Positions 56,420 through 64,000 of a DNA stretch of 64,000 nt are shown piece after piece (the stretch's first letter is position 1; each line of letters opens with the position of its first letter). The notes beneath the pieces were generated by a model, which was not told the origin of the DNA, did no database searches, and saw only the letters and a program-made list of their open reading frames with translations. A program made the translations under genes and the position numbers. Source of the DNA: Sphingomonas asaccharolytica NBRC 15499 (GTDB lineage Bacteria > Pseudomonadota > Alphaproteobacteria > Sphingomonadales > Sphingomonadaceae); NCBI RefSeq assembly GCF_001598355.1, contig NZ_BCYU01000016.1, positions 1 to 64,000 on the forward strand, in the 5' to 3' direction.

Positions 56420-56721
56420 CGCGCCGGCGGCCCGATCATCCAGGCCAGCCCGCCGAACAAAACGGCCAGCACGACTACCCCGCCCCAGGCCCGCCATGGA
56501 CCACGCGCGAAGAACGCCCAGATCGCGACCGCCGGCACCGCCAGATAAGCGCACAAGGTCCCCGCGATCACCGCGTCGATCCGCCCGCCCGCACCCAATC
56601 GCGCGACCGCCATCGCCAGGCACGAGGCGACGCCATAAGCGCCGACCGTCGCCGCGAGCACGCGCGCGGCAACGTTGCCGCGATAGCGCCAGCCGCGCCG
56701 CTCAGCCGCGCGCGCCGCCAT
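56416..56721 (-). CDS. DUF3649 membrane protein of the iron-uptake operon
   Basis: The 101-residue protein has three helices (VAARVLAATVGAYGVASCLAMAVARLG, RIDAVIAGTLCAYLAVPAVAIWAFFA, WGGVVVLAVLFGGLAWMIG in parts). It is DUF3649-like, commonly found between a TonB receptor and a PepSY protein. Its ATG overlaps the receptor stop by one base. Confidence 0.8.
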   Translation of the reverse strand: MAARAAERRGWRYRGNVAARVLAATVGAYGVASCLAMAVARLGAGGRIDAVIAGTLCAYLAVPAVAIWAFFARGPWRAWGGVVVLAVLFGGLAWMIGPPAR

Positions 56722-58871
56722 CAGAAGCTCAGCCCGATCGTCACCGCCACGCTGCGCGGCGCGGCGTAATAAGCCTGGCCCCACATCAGGCTGGCGAGAT
56801 ATTTGGTGTCGGTGACGTTGCGCACATTGACCGTCGCGCGGACGTAATCGAGCAGCCGGATACCCGCCATCAGGTCGAGCACCGCATAGCTATCCTGGCG
56901 CAGCAGGACGTCGCCGGTCACCACGCCCATATTCTGCACCGTGGCATCGGCGTAGCGGATCGCGTTCTGCCAGCGCAGCTGCGCGCCGAGCTTGAGGTCG
57001 TTGAGCCGCGGCACCGTGTACGTGGTCGACAGCTTGAGCGACTTGGTCGGCAGGAAGGTGCGGGTCGGGTTGCCGGCCTGATCCTCGATCTCCAGCCCGG
57101 TATAACCGCCGCTCACTCGCCAATTGTCGGTGACCTTGCCCGCAATCTCGATCTCGAACCCGCGCGAGGTGGTGTCGACCCCGGCATAGCAGGTCCCGCC
57201 GACCGGCCCGTTGACGCACGGCCCGTTGGGATCGCCGAACGCGCCGATCGCCGACGCCAGCCCCTTCTGCTTCGCACGGAACAAGGATGCGGTGGCGTAG
57301 AGCCTGCCGCCAAACCACTCGCTCTTGATGCCGCCCTCGATGCTGCTGCCTCGCGCCGGATCGAGCTTGCGGTTGTTGATGTCGACTTCGGTCTGCGGAT
57401 TGAAGATGTCGGTGTAGCTCGCATAGAGCGAGACGTTCTTCGTCACGTCATAGGTCACGCCGGCATAGGGGCTGACGGCATGCGCGTCGCGCGACTGGTC
57501 GGTGCCGTAGGAAATGCCGGTCGACTTGAGCCACATCGCGCTGGCGCCGACCACCGCCTTCAACCGATCGGTGATGTTGAGATGCGCGGCACCATAAGCG
57601 CGGGTCAGCCGGTCGGTATAATCGGCGGCGAGATAGGCGCCGGGATAGGAGGGTTCGGGGACGATGGCCTTCCCCCAGTCGCCGACCGCCGGAAAGACGA
57701 TCGCATCGCTCGAGAAATTCTCCCATTCGCGGCCGTGCGAGCGCGCGGTCGAGACGCCGAACGCCAATTGGTGCTGGCGGCCGAACAGCCGGAACGGGCC
57801 GGACGCGTAGAAATCGCCGAGATACTGATCATAAGCCGAGGGATAGATGCCCGACATGCCCGCGACGCCCAGCCCGGTCGCGCGATCGGGGAAATTATAG
57901 GCGTAGAGCAGCTTCGCTTCTTCCTCGAAGCGCTTGTAGGTGAACACCCCCTTGGCCGACCAGCCGCCGCCGAGATCATAGGCGAGCTCGCCGAACGCGC
58001 TCTGATCGGTGACGTTCCAATAGGTCCAGGGCGCCGAGGTCGAGGCGGAGACCGGATAATCGATCCGCGTCCCGTCGCTATAGGTCAGCGGCAACGCCCC
58101 CCACATCACGCCATCGGCATGGTTTTCCTGCCGCGTATAGCCGGCGGTCGCGGTCAGCCGCGGCGTGATGTTCCACGAGACGATGCCGCCATAGACGTTG
58201 CGGTTGACGTGGTTGAAGTCGAGCCAGGAATCGCGATTGTCATGCGCGTAGATCAGCCGCGCGGCGACATTGCCCGACGCATCGAGCGGGCCCGACACGT
58301 CGCCTTCGAAGCGCAACTGGTTCCACGACCCCGCCATGACCGAGGCCGAGGCCTGGAAGTCCTCGGTCGGCCGCTTGCGAACATAATTGATCGTCGCCGA
58401 CGGATTGCCGATCCCGGTCATGATCGCATTGGCGCCGCGCACCGTCTCGACCCGATCCCATAGCGCCGTGTCGAGCGCGCCGAACTGCAGTCCCCAGATC
58501 AACGGCAGGCCGATCCCGTCGACCTGGAAATTGGTGATGTCGAAGCCGCGCGCGTTGAAATAGGTGCGGTCGGTCTCGACCCGCTCGACATTGATCCCGA
58601 CCGCCTGGTCGAGCAGGTCGTTGATGTTGGTCAGCGCGAAATCGTCGATCCGGCTGCGGTCGATGATCGTGACCGATTGCGGCGTTTCGCGCAGCGTCAG
58701 CGGCAGCCCGGTCGACGATGCGCTCTGGTTCGCCGCCAGCGTGCCGGTGATGACGATCTCCGGCTTCGTCTGATCGTCGGTTTCGTCCTCAGGCCCCGCC
58801 GCCCAGGCCGGATGGCTCCAGGCCAGCGCCAGCACGGCGGAGAAAGCGAGGTGACTGCGGGCAATGGTCAT
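56721..58871 (-). CDS. TonB-dependent siderophore receptor
   Basis: The 716-residue outer-membrane receptor has a signal peptide (HLAFSAVLALAWSHPAWAA). The plug domain shows LPLTLRETPQSVTIIDRSRIDD, YFNARGFDITNFQVDGIGL, VETVRGANAIMTGIGNPSATINYVRKRP. It is followed by a 22-strand barrel ending in a terminal aromatic (VAVTIGLSF). It resembles the ferric coprogen/pyoverdine-type group (FhuE-like). The TonB box candidate is in PEIVITG near residue 42. GGAAGG precedes the ATG at 58871, and a Fur-like box lies 53-76 bases upstream. It heads a four-gene operon with DUF3649, PepSY and DUF3325 proteins. Confidence 0.92.
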   Translation of the reverse strand: MTIARSHLAFSAVLALAWSHPAWAAGPEDETDDQTKPEIVITGTLAANQSASSTGLPLTLRETPQSVTIIDRSRIDDFALTNINDLLDQAVGINVERVETDRTYFNARGFDITNFQVDGIGLPLIWGLQFGALDTALWDRVETVRGANAIMTGIGNPSATINYVRKRPTEDFQASASVMAGSWNQLRFEGDVSGPLDASGNVAARLIYAHDNRDSWLDFNHVNRNVYGGIVSWNITPRLTATAGYTRQENHADGVMWGALPLTYSDGTRIDYPVSASTSAPWTYWNVTDQSAFGELAYDLGGGWSAKGVFTYKRFEEEAKLLYAYNFPDRATGLGVAGMSGIYPSAYDQYLGDFYASGPFRLFGRQHQLAFGVSTARSHGREWENFSSDAIVFPAVGDWGKAIVPEPSYPGAYLAADYTDRLTRAYGAAHLNITDRLKAVVGASAMWLKSTGISYGTDQSRDAHAVSPYAGVTYDVTKNVSLYASYTDIFNPQTEVDINNRKLDPARGSSIEGGIKSEWFGGRLYATASLFRAKQKGLASAIGAFGDPNGPCVNGPVGGTCYAGVDTTSRGFEIEIAGKVTDNWRVSGGYTGLEIEDQAGNPTRTFLPTKSLKLSTTYTVPRLNDLKLGAQLRWQNAIRYADATVQNMGVVTGDVLLRQDSYAVLDLMAGIRLLDYVRATVNVRNVTDTKYLASLMWGQAYYAAPRSVAVTIGLSF

Positions 58872-59171
58872 CGACGAGCCTTCCAAGATGCGATCGGGGA
58901 GCGCGGCTCGTATGATTGTCGCTATTGCGAGTCAATGTCATTATCAATAAATGCACGGGGCGTTGGGGGCGAGGCTGTTGGCACGGTCGGCGGCCAGCGT
59001 GGCCCGTGACCGACCGCCGCTCTGGAGATCCGCAAATTTTAGAGGGAGAGTTGGCCGGCGCCGAATTGAGGCTTAACGGCTCGATCTGGGCCGTTTTGCG
59101 GACTGGCCAGTTTCGGGCACGGACCGCAAGAATACACGATCCAACGTCGCAGATTTCACCGATCGTCGGGG
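58872..59171. other. 300-base spacer with Fur box
   Basis: No gene is seen. The left part is the receptor promoter region with the Fur-like site. The right part, from 58950 to the end of the XRE gene, shows nothing recognisable. Confidence 0.5.
58924..58947 (-). promoter_or_regulatory. Fur-like box of the siderophore receptor operon
   Basis: On the minus strand TTGATAATGACATTGACTCG partly matches the 19-bp Fur consensus (GATAATGATAATCATTATC). It sits 53 bases before the receptor start. Confidence 0.6.
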
Positions 59172-59540
59172 CTAGGCCGAAAGGCTCCGGCCGTCCGCAT
59201 CCGAATATTCGTCCGGCACTCGAACAGACCGCACTGCCTCGATGAGCCGTCCCAAGCTGGTCGCGCCGCTCACTGTTCCGTCCCAGATTGAGCGAAGCGA
59301 TCCAGCCACGCGCTCGAATGCGCGATCAGCTTCCGAGATATGCGCATCAAGCGGCTCGACTCCAAGTTGCACGCATAGTTCGCGGGCAAGCACCGAGCGC
59401 TCTGTGAAATCCCCGGCCAGCACACGCGAAATTCGTGGCTGTGACACGCCATTCTGCCGCGCAACCTCCTGTTGGCTGAGGCCCTGCAGACGCATCCGCT
59501 CCCGCAACGCGCGTCCAATTCGAAGCGAATCATCGGTCAT
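59172..59540 (-). CDS. XRE-family regulator (possible controller of the methyltransferase operon)
   Basis: The 122-residue protein has an N-terminal lambda-type helix-turn-helix (about 8-60: RALRERMRLQGLSQQEVARQ, GVSQPRISRVLAGDFTERS). A short helical C-terminus follows. It resembles the small controller proteins of restriction-modification systems and diverges from the DNA methyltransferase gene (153 bases). It would bind the TATGCG repeats between them. GC and codon use resemble the neighbours. Confidence 0.75.
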   Translation of the reverse strand: MTDDSLRIGRALRERMRLQGLSQQEVARQNGVSQPRISRVLAGDFTERSVLARELCVQLGVEPLDAHISEADRAFERVAGSLRSIWDGTVSGATSLGRLIEAVRSVRVPDEYSDADGRSLSA

Positions 59541-59551
59541 CTCAATAATAA

Positions 59552-59583
59552 TATGCGCATTGTAATCGTTGTCTATGCGTATA
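59552..59583. promoter_or_regulatory. Putative XRE operators (two TATGCG repeats)
   Basis: TATGCGCAT at 59552-59560 and TATGCGTAT at 59574-59582 are spaced exactly 22 bases, two helical turns. They lie between the divergent XRE and methyltransferase genes, in an AT-rich promoter zone. Confidence 0.5.
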
Positions 59584-59693
59584 TAGCTATTCGCGACGAG
59601 TTAGGGGCAGTGGGCACGCAAGGGCCGTACCGTGATGACGCTGTGGAAGAACCGCATTGACGATCAGCCCTCGGGCGCGTTTGGACTCGGTCG

Positions 59694-61070
59694 ATGAAGC
59701 TCGACCTCATCCCGGCGACCGCGAGCACCACGGAGGCGCTGCACATCAGCGCGGATTGGCGCGGCGAGGACATCTCTCTCTATCTCGACCGCTGCCAAGT
59801 TGATACTCCCCAGGATCTGGTAGCGGCCACGTGGCGCGCGGTAGAGCAGCGAAGAGCCCACATCGGAACCGTTGTCGATTTCGGCGCGGGCGATGGGCGG
59901 TTCGCAAGGCAGGGGCGGTACGCCAGCTACCTTGGATACGAAATCGATTGGAATCGCTGCGCGTCTGACACGTTGCCCGCCAACGCTAGGATTGTACATC
60001 GGTGCGCGTTCTCGGATGTCGTTGAAAATGCGGATCTGGCGATCGGGAATCCTCCTTTCGTCCGCAATCAAGACCTCCCCGCGGGTTGGCGTCAGAAAGT
60101 CGCCGAGCAGTTGGAGGCGAGATCGGGAGTTGCCCTGTCTGGATTGGCCAATGCCTGGCAGTATTTCTTCCTACTGTCATTGCTGAGCGTCTCGGAGGAC
60201 GGCTTGTGCGCAATTGTCATTCCCTACGAATGGGTCTCCCGTCCCTCAGCGGCGCGCCTTCGGGACTATATTCGGTCCAAGGGCTGGAACGTAGATGTCT
60301 ACAGGATCGCGGATGCGACGTTCGGCGGTGTGCTCACAACCTCGGCCATCACGATCGTCGACAAGCGAGATGCCACCGGCCGCTGGCGCTACTTTGCGGA
60401 CGACGGCTCGGGTGGGTTTCAGCAGCTGCTGTCTGAGAGCGGATCCGCATGTGGGCACATTCCATATCGCTCAGCACGCAGCACCTCCCCCGATTCTGCG
60501 CGAGCCGTGCGAGGTCTCAGCCCCGGCTCCCAACAAATTTTCACACTCACAGAGGCACAGCGCGCGCGATATGGGTTGGCCGTCGAACAAGACGTGATTC
60601 GATGCGTCACTAGTCTCCGTCACTTTCCGCCTACATCCGGGGAGTTGGACGAAGAGGCGTTCGATCGGCACTTCCGCTACGCCGGGCAGCGCTGCTGGTT
60701 GCTCAATGTCGCCGATGAACCCAGCGCTCGATTGCATGCCTATCTCGACTCGATCGATGATGATGCGCAGCAAGCGACGAGCACCTGTCGCGAGCGGCCG
60801 GTCTGGTGGAAGTTCAAGATGCCGCCAGTTCCCGACCTGCTCGTCGCCACAAGCTTCAAAGGACCGATTCCTAAGATCTGCAGTAATTCGATAGGCGCTA
60901 GGGCCGTTGGCGGCGTAGCGGGCATCTATGGCTTGACGGTTGAGGCCACACAGGCATTCATGACAGCTGTTTCCGATCTCGATATTCGAGATCGAATCGT
61001 TGCCCACGCGAATGGTCTGAGGAAAATCGAAATTAATCAACTCAATGCGCTGTTGGCCGAAGTCCGATGA
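59694..61070 (+). CDS. N6-adenine-type DNA methyltransferase
   Basis: The 458-residue SAM-dependent methyltransferase has SAM motif VDFGAGDGRF (61-70) and catalytic motif NPPF (119-122). Following elements ALSGLANAWQYFFLLSLLSVSEDGLCAIVIPYEWVSRPSAARLRDYI (in parts) are typical of Eco57I/TaqI-like gamma-class enzymes. The C-terminal half is a probable target-recognition region (WWKFKMPPVPDLLVATSFKGPIPKI in parts). It should methylate adenine N6 in a specific DNA sequence. Its end overlaps the start of the GHKL gene (ATGA), and no nuclease gene is seen in the window, so any restriction partner must lie beyond the edge or the system works otherwise. Confidence 0.82.
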   Translation: MKLDLIPATASTTEALHISADWRGEDISLYLDRCQVDTPQDLVAATWRAVEQRRAHIGTVVDFGAGDGRFARQGRYASYLGYEIDWNRCASDTLPANARIVHRCAFSDVVENADLAIGNPPFVRNQDLPAGWRQKVAEQLEARSGVALSGLANAWQYFFLLSLLSVSEDGLCAIVIPYEWVSRPSAARLRDYIRSKGWNVDVYRIADATFGGVLTTSAITIVDKRDATGRWRYFADDGSGGFQQLLSESGSACGHIPYRSARSTSPDSARAVRGLSPGSQQIFTLTEAQRARYGLAVEQDVIRCVTSLRHFPPTSGELDEEAFDRHFRYAGQRCWLLNVADEPSARLHAYLDSIDDDAQQATSTCRERPVWWKFKMPPVPDLLVATSFKGPIPKICSNSIGARAVGGVAGIYGLTVEATQAFMTAVSDLDIRDRIVAHANGLRKIEINQLNALLAEVR

Positions 61071-63280
61071 AAGCGGATGTGCTTGAGCGGGGCGATCTCC
61101 CCTTCTCGATCGAAAGCCGCATCCTTCGTGAGCTCGGCGAGCGATTGGTACGCCAGCCTGAGGTCGCGCTGCTAGAGTTGATCAAGAACGCCTACGACGC
61201 AGATGCCACGCGCTGCACGATCGAAGTTGAAGGCGATGCGATCATCGTCGAGGACACCGGCCACGGCATGACGCGTGATACATTCGCGAATGCCTGGATG
61301 CGGATCGGCACGAGCTCGAAGGAACGCAATGCGCGCTCTCCGCTCTTCGGGCGGGAGATTACGGGCGAGAAGGGAATTGGAAGATTTGCCGTTCGGTTCC
61401 TCGGCTTAGTGCTCCAACTCGATTCGGTGGCATACGACGCCAAACGCAAACACAAAACTAGGCTGGTCGCGGATTTCGAATGGGAGAAGTTCGACGAGGG
61501 GGAAGATCTTGGGAAGATTGAAGTCCCCTACGTCCTAACCCGCGTTTCGGACGAGACGCCGACAGGCACCACGTTGCGCGTGTCCTCGCTGCGTGATGGC
61601 GCGAAGTCGCTCGATTGGAAGAAAATCCGGACCGGCAGTGTCGGAGTCGTGTCGGCGGTGCGATCGCTGCTGTCCGGAGATGATGAGGCTGACTCGAGCA
61701 ACAAGGCGGACCCGGGCTTCCTACTCCAATCTAAGCAGGACGATGAGGACATCGACCTCTCGAATGCTCTGCTCGCCAAATACGTGCTTCGCGCCAGCGT
61801 TGTTATGAAAGGCAAGCGGCTGAAGATTCAGGTCTTCAGAGGAAACGAGAAGAAGCCCTACATCGCGATTAACGATGCATACGAAAATCTTATTGGCACA
61901 TTAAAGGCCGACATACGCTTCTTCCCGCGGCGGCCCGGCACTTTTGCCGGCGCTCCGGTGGACGGCCGCGCCGCCTATAGCTGGGTACGTGAGAATAGCG
62001 GCGTGAAGGTTTTTGATCGTGGGTTTCAGGTCCAACCCTATGGTGAGGAAGGCGATGATTGGCTCTTCCTCGTGCGTGACGCGGCACGCAACGAGCGACA
62101 TCCTCAATCGGGAATAACCCGCCAACATTTCTCCATGACCAAGGAAGTGCAAGGCTCCCCGAAGACGAACTGGATGCTGCGTCTTCCTCAGTCAGCCCAG
62201 TTGATTGGCGCTGTCGAAGTGCGAGGGCGGCGGTCGCGCACGGGCAGTCAAACGGGGCTCGTTGCCGCCGCCGACCGTGAGGGCTTCGTCTCGAACGACG
62301 CATATACCCAGTTGGTCGACATCATTCGCGGCGCGGTCGAGATGATCGCGGTCGCCGACCGCCAACTCCAGCAAGAAGAGGATGCCGCCAAGGCACAGCG
62401 CCTGATCGAGGAAGGCAGGCAAAAGACCGCTGCAGCAATAGACGAGATCGAAGGGGATCCCGGTCTCAGTCCACCGCAGAAACATCGCATCATCGCGATG
62501 CTCTCGGAAAGCCAGGAACGGGTCGAGCGGCAGGAGGCAGGCAGCAAGGAGCGCGAGCAACAGCTCGAAGTTATGAGCCTTCTCGGTGTTATCGGCGGCT
62601 TCATGACGCACGAGTTCGGCACTGCCATCGCCGAGCTGAAAGACGCAGAAAAGGAACTGTGGGCGTTGGCGGCGGAAATTCCGTCATTCGAGCCTCGTGC
62701 GAAGAGTTTTGCGTCGCACATCGCCAAGATTGAAGCGTTCGTCTCCTATTCCGAACTTTATATTCGCGGGGCACGCGGCACGCCAACAAAGCCCTACCCT
62801 GTCCGGCCCCGGCTCACCCAAGTGACGAAGCTGTTTGCGCAATATGCGAAGGACCGAAAGATCGATATCGAGATCGGTGTCGAACCCGACGTGATGGCAC
62901 CGCTCGTGCCCGTCTCACTCTATAACGGGATTGCCCAAAACCTTTTGACAAACGCGTTGAAGGCAGTGACGACCTCGACCGACCAAGACAATCGGACCAT
63001 CGCTATGCGCGCATGGAACGAGGGAGACCGCCACTATCTGCAAGTTTCGGACACTGGCATTGGAATCCCTGCGCCGGTTCGCAATCTGATATTCGATCCT
63101 CTGTTCACTACCACGGAGTCCCGTGCTGACCCGCTAGGATCGGGGATGGGCTTGGGTCTGGCACTTGTCAGGAGGGGCGCGGCGGCTTTTGGTGGTGCCG
63201 CCCAGTTAACCGATCCACCCCCTGGTTTCACCACCTGCGTCGAGGTGCAGTTTCCGCTGCTCGTCGAGGACGACCTATGA
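61067..63280 (+). CDS. GHKL dual-ATPase protein: MORC/MutL-like N-terminus plus histidine-kinase-like C-terminus
   Basis: The 737-residue protein has two ATP-binding GHKL modules. The N-terminal one (about 1-200) reads ELIKNAYDADA (37-47), DTGHGM (63-68) and GEKGIGRFAVRF (100-111) as in MORC, MutL and Hsp90. A coiled-coil stretch follows (about 440-510). The C-terminal one has MTHEFG (H515 as possible phosphoacceptor), an N box (NLLTNALKA near 625), DTGIGIP near 662 and GSGMGLGLALVRR near 690. It is co-translated with the methyltransferase upstream and a receiver-like gene downstream. It is probably a sensor or motor that signals by phosphotransfer, in a defence-related operon. Confidence 0.78.
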   Translation: MKADVLERGDLPFSIESRILRELGERLVRQPEVALLELIKNAYDADATRCTIEVEGDAIIVEDTGHGMTRDTFANAWMRIGTSSKERNARSPLFGREITGEKGIGRFAVRFLGLVLQLDSVAYDAKRKHKTRLVADFEWEKFDEGEDLGKIEVPYVLTRVSDETPTGTTLRVSSLRDGAKSLDWKKIRTGSVGVVSAVRSLLSGDDEADSSNKADPGFLLQSKQDDEDIDLSNALLAKYVLRASVVMKGKRLKIQVFRGNEKKPYIAINDAYENLIGTLKADIRFFPRRPGTFAGAPVDGRAAYSWVRENSGVKVFDRGFQVQPYGEEGDDWLFLVRDAARNERHPQSGITRQHFSMTKEVQGSPKTNWMLRLPQSAQLIGAVEVRGRRSRTGSQTGLVAAADREGFVSNDAYTQLVDIIRGAVEMIAVADRQLQQEEDAAKAQRLIEEGRQKTAAAIDEIEGDPGLSPPQKHRIIAMLSESQERVERQEAGSKEREQQLEVMSLLGVIGGFMTHEFGTAIAELKDAEKELWALAAEIPSFEPRAKSFASHIAKIEAFVSYSELYIRGARGTPTKPYPVRPRLTQVTKLFAQYAKDRKIDIEIGVEPDVMAPLVPVSLYNGIAQNLLTNALKAVTTSTDQDNRTIAMRAWNEGDRHYLQVSDTGIGIPAPVRNLIFDPLFTTTESRADPLGSGMGLGLALVRRGAAAFGGAAQLTDPPPGFTTCVEVQFPLLVEDDL

Positions 63281-64000
63281 CGTCACCGAAGTTTTCTATC
63301 GGCCGGATCATTCTAATCGACGACGACTCGAAACAACTCGGCGAGCTTGACGCCGCGGTGAAGGCAGCCCTGCATGATGAGGGCTGCGAAGTGATTGCAT
63401 GGTTGCCGGAGGCCGGCGATGTGCTCGCAACATTCGACGGAATGGTCGCAAATGGCGCCACGCTCGTGGTGACCGACTATGATCTGACCAAAGGCGCCTC
63501 GGGTTTCTTCGGAGCGAGCGTGGTCGCATGGTGCCAAGAGCGTGCCATCCCTGTCGGCGATTATTCACGCGGAAACCGCCAGAACATTCCCAAAGAGCCA
63601 AACCTTTTCGAATTTCGGTTCGAGTCCAGCACCACCGAAGGCGCCGCTGAGATCGCAGCGATCTATCGGGGTTTCAAGGAAATCTGGGAGCGGTTTGTGA
63701 CTAACGCGGCACTTCTCACCGCGCCAAGTCCTGCGAACATGTTAGCCGAGCTTCTCGGCCATCCCGGCGCGGTTTCGGCATTCTCCCTCTACACACCGCA
63801 GATCGGCACCAACGCCAGTCTGTTCGAGCTCGTTCAATCCGACCGGTCCGAACCGTCGCGTCGGGCATTGTCATCCTACATTCTCGGGCACCTGCTGTTC
63901 AATTCGATCCTCCGCTACCCGGGACCGCTGCTCGACGCACGCGCTGCGTGCTCCTACTTCGCGGTCGCCGACAGTGCCGCGGGCTCGGTCGAAAGTGCGA
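63277..64000 (+). CDS. Receiver-like domain protein (partial, runs off window)
   Basis: The first 241 residues of a longer protein start at an ATG overlapping the GHKL gene stop (ATGA). The N-terminus (about 8-110) looks like a response-regulator receiver: IILIDDD (D15-D17), VVTDYDL (D67 or D69 as phosphoacceptor) and K106 in NIPKEPN, with DYSRGN where the conserved Thr/Ser usually lies. The rest (residues 115-241) is helical (AAEIAAIYRGFKEIWERF, SANMLAELLGH region, YILGHLLFNSILRYPG) with no recognised DNA-binding motif. It is the likely phosphoacceptor or effector of the GHKL protein. The end is missing. Confidence 0.7.
   Translation, partial: MTSPKFSIGRIILIDDDSKQLGELDAAVKAALHDEGCEVIAWLPEAGDVLATFDGMVANGATLVVTDYDLTKGASGFFGASVVAWCQERAIPVGDYSRGNRQNIPKEPNLFEFRFESSTTEGAAEIAAIYRGFKEIWERFVTNAALLTAPSPANMLAELLGHPGAVSAFSLYTPQIGTNASLFELVQSDRSEPSRRALSSYILGHLLFNSILRYPGPLLDARAACSYFAVADSAAGSVESA

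Noticed and set aside
58872..58990. Cobalamin riboswitch before the TonB receptor
   Set aside because: No B12-box-like conserved core is visible; the Fur-like site and the PepSY/DUF3649 partners indicate iron instead.

Overview
The window is high-GC DNA from an alphaproteobacterium, most likely a sphingomonad (Sphingomonas or a close relative). The reasons are the alphaproteobacterial Usg protein, RpoH-type CTTGAA promoters, a near-consensus CIRCE site in front of groESL, a TonB receptor/PepSY/DUF3649/DUF3325 iron operon, and REP-like palindrome pairs with GTCAY...RTGAC ends between genes. No rRNA, tRNA or CRISPR array was seen.

Layout. 0-10 kb: a Tat-exported lactonase-like propeller diverges from an MFS transporter coupled to an aconitase-family hydratase. 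Next come a secreted esterase and a YadA-like trimeric surface protein with two small companion genes and a LuxR-type regulator. 10-13 kb: a Ser/Thr kinase with a sensor-like C-terminus converges on an ECF sigma factor. 15-20 kb: a heat-shock block (groES-groEL, hsp20-marC, and a divergent usg operon). 20-29 kb: a two-component system with two uncharacterised envelope genes, back to back with a complete RND efflux operon. 29-33 kb: an SH3-like secreted protein that is out of frame at an (AG)5 tract, and a probable two-gene defence locus (TIR-like protein plus nuclease-like protein).

33-40 kb: an amino-acid catabolic cluster (PLP dehydratase, aminotransferase, LuxR regulator, ProC-like reductase, proline-racemase-family enzyme, GntR repressor, DapA-family aldolase, RidA), probably for a hydroxyproline or related cyclic amino acid. 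Two matching palindromes look like operators for the GntR protein. 40-43 kb: an operon of a DJ-1/PfpI protein, an alpha/beta hydrolase and an MBL hydrolase. 43-47 kb: a small mobile-looking island with HigBA toxin-antitoxin, an IS1-type transposase and short hypothetical genes. 47-54 kb: a monooxygenase, a hydrolase and a Reg_prop sensor kinase, the last two each broken by a single-base frameshift, followed by a NarL-type regulator, a winged-helix regulator and an aldo/keto reductase. 54-59 kb: a Fur-controlled siderophore receptor operon.

59-64 kb, running off the right edge: a divergent XRE regulator and a tightly coupled operon of an N6-adenine-type DNA methyltransferase, a protein joining an N-terminal MORC/MutL-like GHKL ATPase to a C-terminal histidine-kinase-like module, and a receiver-like protein of which only the start is present. 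This is the best candidate for an undescribed (probably anti-phage) system. Function calls rest on motifs and family memory; no database search was run.
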